In this document: in pieces, positions 55,697 to 64,000 of the stretch
How the letters are laid out: each line of letters starts with the position of its first letter
Numbering within the stretch: the first letter of the stretch is position 1
Assembly: GCA_020080175.1 (NCBI GenBank)
Contig: JAGHQL010000150.1
Coordinates: forward strand, 1 to 64,000
Length of the DNA stretch: 64,000 nucleotides
DNA from: Glutinoglossum americanum
Taxonomy: Eukaryota; Ascomycota; Geoglossomycetes; Geoglossales; Geoglossaceae
Reading direction: 5' to 3'
Translations under genes and position numbers: made by a program
Notes under the pieces: generated by a model
Databases searched by the model: none
What the model was told of the DNA's origin: nothing
What the model saw: the letters and a program-made list of their open reading frames with translations, nothing else

Positions 55697-56873
55697 CTAA
55701 CTGGCATCTCCCGCCTTCCTGTTGGGTGACGGGCCTGTAAATCCTGCCTTGAGCGCTGCTGCTTGCCGTTTCTTTTGTCCTTCTTCTCCTGCCCTGCCAA
55801 GAACACCTGCGATGAGATTGACGCAACGAAGGCTATAGGTACATCGGTTAGTACGCGATGAAGGAACCAGGGGAAGTCCAGAACACACCTGTCATCATTG
55901 GCGGGAATCGGATATGTGACCCAAGTTGGATCGGCGTCCGTATCTATGATACCAATTGTTGGGATGGCATTCAAACCGCACTCGTGTAGTAGCACGTAGT
56001 TCTCCAGTGGATTCATACAAACGACAAGGTCTGGTTTGAGCGTGGCTCTGTCTATCAATTGTTCCTCATAGCCTTCAATTTCATTACCTAGGTCATCGAC
56101 AACCTTCATTTTACACCTCCCCAGAATCTGCTGTCCATTTGTGATACTTCCCGGTATCCAGCGCTCAAACAAATGGCAGCCACCAGCGAGCTTCGCCGCA
56201 TTTACTACACATCGGTCTTGGCCCTCCCGTGTCCCAACGAAAAGCACAAGACCTCCGCGCTCGCAGACAGCTTCAACGATTTTCGCTGCTCGCCGAAGGT
56301 GCGCTGCTGTGATATCGAGGGAGATGATATGAATGCCTTGGTGTATACCAAAAATATACCGCTGGTTTTGTGGCTTCCAGAGAGAGGTTGCGTGGCCAAG
56401 ATGAGCTTGGGAAGCCATGAGAAGCTCAAGAGTGACGTCTTTTGGGGATGGGGGCCTGTTAATCAGTGTATGTGGTTTGTAGTGTGGGTCGAGAGTCGAG
56501 CCTAGATGTGCTGTTTGTTTTTCTGGGAGAATAGAAGTCAGTAGGATCTAACTGTACGAAGTATTGCGCAACGGACTTTGGTTTAACCACATTGTGTAGG
56601 AGCTTGAAACTAATGACTCCCCGGTTTCCTCTATTGGTGCGATTGGTATATCAGTCTGGCTGCCGATGTAGTCCAGATTAGCCTCATTTGCGTTGTCCAC
56701 AGTAATGTTGGTCCTCTCAATCTCAGTATTTAGGAACCGTATCCATGGCCGGGATGCTGAAGGAATGAAGACTCTTCGGCCTTGTTGGATTACACTATAG
56801 TCAGTAAATTTCTTAAATACAGTGATGATAAGACCTTCGAACCTTGCCGAAGGGCTAGCTGTCTTAATATCAT
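55697..56873 (-). CDS. MRP4: Mitochondrial small-subunit ribosomal protein uS2m
   Basis: Four exons on the minus strand: 56873-56843, 56780-56577, 56522-55889 and 55832-55697, giving 334 aa with consistent phases. The first exon MILRQLALRQ and the next (GRRVFIPSASRPWIRF) look like a mitochondrial presequence. The uS2 core follows: LELLMASQAHLGHATSLWKP, RYIFGIHQGIHIISLDIT, RGGLVLFVGT, WIPGSITN, PDLVVCMNP and [28 protein letters not shown]. It belongs to the head of the small mitoribosomal subunit. The second intron uses a GTCCGT donor, as in the neighbouring carrier gene. Placement of the N-terminal exons rests on phase and splice motifs rather than strong conservation. Confidence 0.85.
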
Positions 56874-57040
56874 GATGTCGCTTTTATGGGTACAATCAAT
56901 GCCTTCGTGGAAGATTGAAGGCGTACCTCTTGTGGTGGTTTAGTAGAGGCACTTCCGATGGAGGTCTTGGCGCGGCTCTAAAACTTTCCAAAATTTCGCC
57001 CCCCACAACCACCTTGTTGACTCGATAGGTATTTGCGACC
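56874..57040. promoter_or_regulatory. Shared divergent promoter of uS2m and NOP9
   Basis: 167 bp between start codons. It includes a palindromic-looking CCACAAGAGG/CCTCTTGTGG region near 56927. No known site was recognised. Confidence 0.45.
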
Positions 57041-59241
57041 ATGCCTAAAGAGAACAAAAGGCGAGGACGGAGAGACGAAAAGAAAAATGAGAAGAAGCGG
57101 AAGAGGAGGGAGGAGGTTGAAGCTGAAATTTTATCTAAGAAGCAGAGGTTCGAAGATCAAGCTGATTTTGGTCTACAGGATGAGCATGACGGCAAGCAGG
57201 ATAATATTGGAGGAGCATCTGAGATACCCTTCTACGGCTTACTAAATGAAAGCGAGCAAGAGTACTTTAAACGTGCAGATGAGATGCTTGAATTGAATCA
57301 ATTTGACCCTGCAGAAGGTGAACGGCAACGTTCAAAGGTCTAAGCTAGTGGACTAATCATTTAATAGAACGCTGCCTCTTTCTAGACAATGTCTATAAAG
57401 AGGCCGACGGCAAGGAACTTAAGATCGCTAATAGCCAGTCTTGCTCGAGACTGATGGAACGGCTAATTCTCTTGTCTACGCCTGCACAACTGAAAAATCT
57501 ATTTCAAAAGTTCAGTGGCCAGTATGTACCCACAGACTCCTCCGGGGATTTCAATGGAACCTAACCTGTTTTAAGCTTCCTAAATTTGGTTCAGCACCGG
57601 TTTGCATCACATTGTTGCGAGACGCTATTCATAAAGTCTGCGCCTATAGTCACCCAGGAATTGACAGCATCCTTGGAAGGGCAGCAAATTGGGGCGGATG
57701 GAGAGATATACGTATCTATGGAAAACCTGTTCCTGTTTACAATCAATGAGCTCGAGGGTAATATGGGATATCTCATGACGGACCGCTTTGCCTCACATGT
57801 GCTCAGAGTGCTTCTTGTCGTCTTGTCGGGTCAACCTCTGGCGACATCCTCGACTGCCTCTCTACTCCGAAGCAAGAAGAAGGAAAAGGTTGGGGTCTTG
57901 GGTTTTGATTCTGGCGCGGGCCACCTTGGTCTCGAGGAGCGCCCGGTGCCAGAAGTCTTTCAGTGCGCGATAGATAAGGTAGTTTCAGAGACTGTTTTAG
58001 GACTTGACGCTACTTTCCTGCGTTCGCTGGCGACGCATCCTACGGGAAACCCAGTGTTACAGCTCCTTCTCGAACTCGAGCTGTCTGGAACGGACAAGGG
58101 GCGTGCAAAGGGCGAAAATTCCATTCTACGGAAGTTACTTCCTGACCAACCACTCGTTGAAGGCACGGAAAGCGCATCCTTTGTGAATGGGCTTCTTTAT
58201 GATCCTGTCGGCTCTCGATTGTTAGAAGTTATAGTCAAGAATGCTCCAGGAAAAATATTCAAAGCACTATACGGAAACCTCTTGAAGACAAGGATTGGTA
58301 GCCTTGCGAAGAATGAGACTGCTGGGTTTGTTGTCGTAAGGGTATTGGACAGACTAAATAAACAGGACCTGGAGGAAGCCACAAAATCCATTTTGCCGCA
58401 GGTCAGCGGACTTGTCGAACGGTCTAGAACAGTTGTTATCAGAAGCCTAATTCAGCGCTGTGCTGTCAATGGCGTTGATACGTCAGATATAGCAGATGCA
58501 TGTCGTCTTTTTCTACTTTTAAGGGTGGTTCCACTGACATTTGGGCAGGTTTTAAATAGTGCATACGGCGGTGTTATTTCGACAAGGCTCTCGAAAATGC
58601 TAAAACTCCAGGAGTATCAATCACCAAATATTAGCGAAGGCGATATCCACTCATTAAAGACAGATCCTGAGCAGTTGCATGGGTCTCTTCTTGTACAATC
58701 AATGCTGGCGATTCCTGGGCCTCTGAGTGCCTCGATCTTTGAGGGTTTTCTAGCTTTGCCTGCAGAGACATTACTTTCCATGACTGAGAACCAAGCTGCC
58801 TCTCGCGTTCTACAGGCTTCACTGACTACACCTACTTCGACGGCTCAGTTCAAGCGTAAGATAATCAACTCGTTATTTAGCGACATTGGCCGGCTAGCTA
58901 CTAGCGTAGTTGGTTCTCATGTTGTTGACGCTCTTTGGACCGCAACAATTGGATTGGGGCATTACAAGGATCGAATTGCGGACGAGTTGCTAAAGAACGA
59001 GGTCGCTATGAGAGAGTCGTTTGCGGGCAGGGCGGTCTGGAAGAACTGGATGATGGATCTATTTAAGCATAAAAAAATGGATTGGGTCGCGAAGGCAAAG
59101 GCTGGCGAGAGAGATGCGGCAAGTGTTGGGAAGAAATCCGGCATTGAGCTTGCTAGAGAGAAGTTTGCTGCTACCAGGTCACGAAACGGCGCTGAGAAGA
59201 CGTTACATGCAGACGGAAAGAGGAAGACTCAAGGGCGATAA
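57041..59241 (+). CDS. NOP9: Nucleolar pumilio-repeat protein Nop9
   Basis: Three exons, 57041-57317, 57368-57521 and 57576-59241, giving 698 aa (yeast Nop9 666 aa). The start is highly basic (MPKENKRRGRRDEKKNEKKR), a nucleolar-type signal. Pumilio-like repeats follow: NSQSCSRLMERLI, LVQHRFASHCCETLFI, MTDRFASHVLRVLLVVLSG, HPTGNPVLQLLLELEL, DPVGSRLLEVIVKNA, NETAGFVVVRVLDRL and LLSMTENQAASRVLQASL. The C-terminus is basic with RGRGxx-like ends. Nop9 binds the 20S pre-rRNA near the Nob1 cut site and delays early cleavage during small-subunit production. Both introns carry clear branch sites (ACTAAT, CTAAC). Confidence 0.93.
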
Positions 59242-61779
59242 TGCAACTGGGCTAATCCTTGTTAGAGAAACGCTTGTTAGCCTCAGATTGGTCGAAATAT
59301 CCGACGGATGTCGCCATCCTAAATTTATTTGTCTCGGATAGTGCCCTAGCTAAGGCGAGGCTATTTCTTCAAGCTTTATTTGCACCACGTCCATTCCATC
59401 CATTCTTGAGGGTAGATCTATCTCACAATGAATGAGAGGCGGAGGTTGATGCATATAGGCTACCGATAAGCACCTCTAAGTTCGTGTAGATGAGGTTTCG
59501 GAGGCTGGTGTGTTAGCGCTAAGTAACTCTTCTAGCAGATATTTTCAGCGCCATGCAATTTCTTTAACTTTAGGGGGTGTAGCATAGACAAGTTTATTGA
59601 GATCATATCAGCGGGTATTCTACGCAAAAATCTAATCCGGGGCCTCTGAAACCTTTGGAAAAATCTGGTGCTAAAGTAGCATGTTGTACTCTTGTGCTGC
59701 GTACTACATGTATCTACATAAATTGCCTGCCTGACTCGTTTGCTTGACAGTAGCTGGGTTAAGCTGACGGGGAGGTTTTCTGTAGTTACTCTATGCTGTG
59801 GAACAACTTTCGATTCCATTTATTCGTACTGCGGGCGAGGGGGCTAATAGAGATGCAGACTATAGGAAGGCCATCGAGTGCGAGAGAAGGTGCGATACCT
59901 TTGTAGAACAACACTCTACGGAAACTTATGCAGCTGCTGGGGGTGCAATTGTCTAATAGAGGGAGGGGCTAGGGCGGTTTTCTGGAGCTGCTAAAGGAGA
60001 TATCGAAATATTCGGGCAATATAGGTTCGTATTGCGCTCTGAAAATGCCCTATCTTCATGTAGACTGATAAAATTCATAGGGGTTTCTAGATAAATTGTA
60101 AGCTTCAACACAGGTAATACGGTGGGTACCTGAAGGAATCGGTATTTTTGTTGGCCGAGTATCAGAATTGATATTATTTGTGTTGGATACAAATGTAAGT
60201 TGACCCCTATGTATGATACGTTACTCTCTAACGCCCATGGCACTCATACCGGCTTCAGCTGCATGTTTACCAAGTACCATCAGCTGGCCGTCAGCTAGCT
60301 ACTCTCTTTGGCTTCAAAGGGAACGCACCGATGGGGTCAGACAACAGGGTGGTTCTGCATCTAACATTTCCTCAGCCGTTATAGCTCGCAACACCCTGTA
60401 TCCAATAGCGAAAGCTAAAGGCGGTGACTTCCAAAAGCTCTTTCTCTTTTCCCGCGCCCACGGGCACTGTTCGCTAGAAAGGTGTCATTGTGTGTGTGGC
60501 TTTACCAGCTAAAGCGTCTGGCCGGTTCTTGTCGATGCACGTCGATGGCACTGCATAGCGCACCTCACGTTCAAGGTGATGAGGATGAAGTATGTGATCT
60601 AGCAGACTCGATGCATCAATGTGGGAGAATAGGTTGTAGTATGAGCCTGGCCCTCGGATAGATTTATTGTGGTTACGGGTTGCGGGGCGCGCAAAGCTGC
60701 TGGATGACATATTCTGTCCTGAGAACGGAATAGCCACGCGTTCGATACTGCCGCGGCTTTTTTTGTTGGATTGATGGTAGGACGTTCCGATTTCGAGTTG
60801 GTTCCGACGAACCAACCTCCTTGCTTGCAGGTCTATTTCTACTCTATGGCAAGCAGTTTTCTTCAAGTCGCAAAGGAGCACGTATCTGCAGTTTGATCCA
60901 TCCGTGGTTGGTCCTAACGAGCTCACGGAAACGATAACCTCAACGCTGCAGAAACTAGTAAAGAATGGTCGATCATGCATTAATTGATTAAGTGAGGGAT
61001 GCGGGAGCTTCTTCAGGACTGCTAGATAGAGATACCGTCAGTGGACTTATGAATACGGTGTTAGAGTAGTAATTAGGGACGAGGTATCCTCGAAGTGTGT
61101 ATCTACTCTGCTGTGTACCTTTGGGGTTAGTAATTGCGTTCCGCGAGTATTGGCTAGCTTATCATACGATTTTTCAACCACCCAACGAGAGAAAAGGGGC
61201 AATTTGAGAAACCTAGATAAACCGCTGTAAAAAAACAAGAGAATTATACGGCGCAGTTCCACGAATCTCTCAGATGCATGCCATCTGATTCGTGCAATTG
61301 CCGCCTCAAATCGAATTGGGGCGACATCCTTGTCCCATATATTTCAAGTCCCCACGCGCTCCCCACAACATACCTCCAACAAGCAGAGGTGCTGAACAAT
61401 CAACAGCCATCATCCTTTCACTGGACGCAGTGCTGCTTGCCATCCTGATTTGACAATTCATTGGCTTCTTCCATCGTGAATAGTGCTGATGAGTATCTTT
61501 GACTTCATTTTGCCACTTGAGGTTCTACCACAGTTTCTTGGAACTTAGTCCCACTTCGTTCGCGAGCAATGCAGGGTTGAGGCTCCAGGAACCTCAAGCT
61601 TAAGAGATTCAAAAATCACAACCATTTGAGCAAACGCATCCCTTTCGCACCAATCAATTACGATTACTACTTTCGGGGAGCTAAAAAAGTATTGACATCA
61701 ATGACGTTGCAGTACGTACCCGATTTAGAGAATCGAGGTATCGGGTGTGGTCGATAATTTATTAGCCTCGAAGCCCGTC
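59242..61779. other. Intergenic region, 2.5 kb, with probable wc-1 leader
   Basis: No gene is supported. A minus-strand open frame at 60980-60474 (168 codons) has no recognisable motif and ordinary composition, so it is left as doubtful. The part from about 61280 to 61780 resembles a long transcript leader, with several ATGs before the chosen start. Light-regulator genes in other fungi also have long promoters. Confidence 0.5.
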
Positions 61780-64000
61780 ATGGAATCGGAAGTTGCAGAC
61801 ATGACAAGTTTCTTTGGCACTCCGTACACATCAACAGAGAGATCTAAACCATCGATTACGGACGTGGATACTATGCCTCCGATGCAAGCGACGGGCATGG
61901 TTGGTGGGAATACCTTAGATGAGATAATAATGCAAAATAATAAGGAGATGGAGCGGCGGAGGAGTGTCCAGGATCAATTGTTCGTCACGGATGCAACCGA
62001 ACAGGTGGAGGTGGAGGGGATAAGACGTGGTTCTATGATAGAGTTTGGTAGCGCTGGGGGCGGAGAATTGAACGGGTTCCATTTCGGCCCCTCCGCAGCA
62101 CATGGACGTGAACCTGGGGTGCTACGTGAAGCTACAAGTAGTGGTCGCGATGGGGAAGTACGACGACGATCCATGGGGAATATCGACCTCTCTCACTATA
62201 CGAGCCTAGGTGTGGAATTTGGGACTATGGCTCCATCAACATCATTCCAATCGCGCCTCCATATACCGAACTTGATGAACCTTAATCTGCCTCAGCCATA
62301 CATTGCCGCCAGCTCAGCACCAGTACCGTCAAACGCCATGCTTATGGACTTTGAACCAGACAATGCGGGTCATAGCGCTGGCGACTTGGCCCCAATAAAT
62401 ATGTTCTCCCAGCGGAGCCTACATCAAAGCCCTAGAGATGCGCTGGCGAGCCCCATGCACCAGTCTTTCAGCGCGCAGAATCGACAGGATGCAGATCAAG
62501 GAGATAGTGTTTTGGGAAGTACAGGTGGATTGCTGGGCGAACTGAACGGTCCGGATACGCTGAATGACATGGCTGGTATCTCTGTGGCAGACCAAACACA
62601 GAGTCTGCAGTCTACCATTCCTTTGGCCGACTTGTCAGCGCACGAGCCTAGCTCCGCGGCCCCTATTCGAAATACTTTGCCTAGCATACATGAATCAATG
62701 GAAGGGCAGACTGAAAACGCCTTGGTTCCGGCTCCTAGTATGGGTAATCCACCTTTCTCCCAAACCGGTATGTAATTGAGAAATGCCCTCCACCTCATAT
62801 ACCAGCATGCTTCTTGCTGATGTTAGAAATGAACTAGATGGGCTCCAACCAGTCTATGGGCAACAACAGCAACGGCCGTTGTGTGGTCCGGCCCTTCCAC
62901 CGAGGTCATCATATGACGGAATATATTCGTCTAGCGGCTTCGACATGATGACTGTTCTGGTACGCTATTTTTTCCTCGTTTAGTGTTGGGCATTGTCTTG
63001 CGCAACGCTTTAGACTAGCCTCTCCAAGCGGGTTACGCTGACGAGATCCGCAGACAAAAGTTGCAACGCGACCTAATCCGCAAATAAACATTGGTGCTGT
63101 AGATATGTCCTGCGCGTTCGTCGTCTGTGATGTGACTAAGCACGATATGCCTATTCTATATTGCTCTGAGATGTTCGAGCGACTTACGGGATACACTAAG
63201 CACGAAATTTTGGGCAGAAATTGTCGTTTCTTGCAAGCTCCGGATGGGAAGGTACAAGGAGGCGCCCCCCGAAAGTATGTTGACGATGATACCGTGTTTT
63301 ACCTGAAGAACAAAATTTCAGCGTATGAAGAGGCTCAAACCAGTCTCATCAATTATCGCAAGGGAGGACAGCCATTCATGAACCTGCTGACGATGATACC
63401 AATCACTTGGGATACGAACGAAGTAAAGTTCATCGTTGGGTTCCAGGTGGATCTCGTTGAGCAGCCTAGCTCAGTCTCCAATAAGAACCCTAGTACGTTT
63501 GCGCTTCTAAGTCTTAATTTGAAGGTTTATATATTAAATTATTTCAGACGGTTCGTACTTGATCAACTATCAGCGGGGATACCTCCCCAGGTATGTATTA
63601 CCAGAATTTCCCCGCTACGAACAGCCTTCGGAACCAGGCTTCACTGTAAACCGAGACGATGTCTCCACCGCCCTCACGACCGTAAGCGCTGGCGATTCCG
63701 AGTTCTCGAAGCGGATATGGGATAAGGTTCTACTTGAAAACACTGACGACGTGGTGCACGTGTTATCACTGAAGGGTCTCTTCCTCTACCTATCGCCATC
63801 CTGTCGGAAGGTTTTGGAGTACGACGCTCAAGAGCTCGTTGGAACCGCGCTATCTTCTATATGCCATCCTAGTGACATCGTTCCAGTGACTCGAGAGTTA
63901 AAGGATTCTTCATCCGGTTCTCCCTTTAGCGTTGTCTTCCGGATACGAAGGAAGCACAGCGGCTATACATGGTTCGAGAGCCATGGCTCAATACATACGG
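61780..64000 (+). CDS. wc-1: White collar-1 blue-light receptor and transcription factor (5' part)
   Basis: Exons visible: 61780-62767, 62838-62959, 63054-63492 and 63548 onward, with the gene cut by the window end. Introns are 70, 94 and 55 bp. The N-terminal 330 residues are disordered and unlike other WC-1 proteins. From residue about 357 the LOV domain follows: SSSGFDMMTVL, VDMSCAFVVCDV, then GRNCRFLQAPDG with the flavin-binding Cys at about 427, SLINYRKGGQPFMNLLTMIPI and FIVGFQVDLVEQP. A second PAS domain begins with LLENTDDVVHVLSLKGLFLYLSP and runs to FRIRRKHSGYTWFESHG. The third PAS and GATA zinc finger would lie beyond the window. With WC-2 it activates light-induced and clock genes. 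A start at 61801 is also possible. Confidence 0.92.

Noticed and set aside
60474-60980. 168-codon minus-strand open frame
   Set aside because: No recognisable motif and no clear promoter or introns; too weak to call a gene.

Overview
The window looks like nuclear DNA of a filamentous ascomycete (Pezizomycotina). The grounds are many introns of about 50-90 bp with GTRNGT donors and CTRAC/CTAAC-like branch sites, a fungal gene set (white collar-1, Grc3, RPA34, Nop9, Lst7, fungal HNH and SNF2 families), and transposon copies whose differences are mostly C/T transitions, as expected from repeat-induced point mutation (RIP). The class cannot be fixed from this sequence alone. Exon coordinates were built by hand from reading frame, splice motifs and family conservation.

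Region 1 (1-6.4 kb): a G homopolymer at the edge, 3 kb of low-complexity and minisatellite DNA, then the folliculin-like gene LST7 (TORC1 signalling). Region 2 (6.4-19.6 kb) is the accessory part: an HNH-endonuclease gene with a broken tandem copy, an AT-rich island holding a nest of LTR fossils inside an unidentified decayed coding sequence, a full-length but dead Fot1/pogo DNA transposon with inverted repeats and TA duplication, and then an intact SNF2-family helicase gene. Region 3 (20-64 kb) is dense housekeeping sequence: GRC3, RPA34, a mitochondrial enoyl-CoA hydratase, a large predicted mitochondrial protein, a Gln-rich bromodomain-like nuclear protein, a conserved fungal protein, COX20, POL2, CCT7, a RINT1/Tip20 tether, DNA ligase I, a tyrosine phosphatase, a Ymc-type mitochondrial carrier, mitoribosomal uS2m, NOP9, and the 5' part of wc-1, cut by the window end.

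The core is arranged in close head-to-head pairs: GRC3/RPA34 (134 bp apart), COX20/POL2 (316 bp), RINT1/LIG1 (164 bp) and uS2m/NOP9 (167 bp). Two of these pairs join ribosome-production genes, and the replication genes POL2 and LIG1 lie about 6 kb apart. Notable gene-structure details are a 12-nt micro-exon in the mitochondrial carrier and a 26-nt micro-exon in the enoyl-CoA hydratase. No tRNA, rRNA, telomere or CRISPR array was recognised. No clearly new system was found. The best candidates for something undescribed are the decayed coding sequence split by the LTR nest and the SNF2 gene beside the repeat island.
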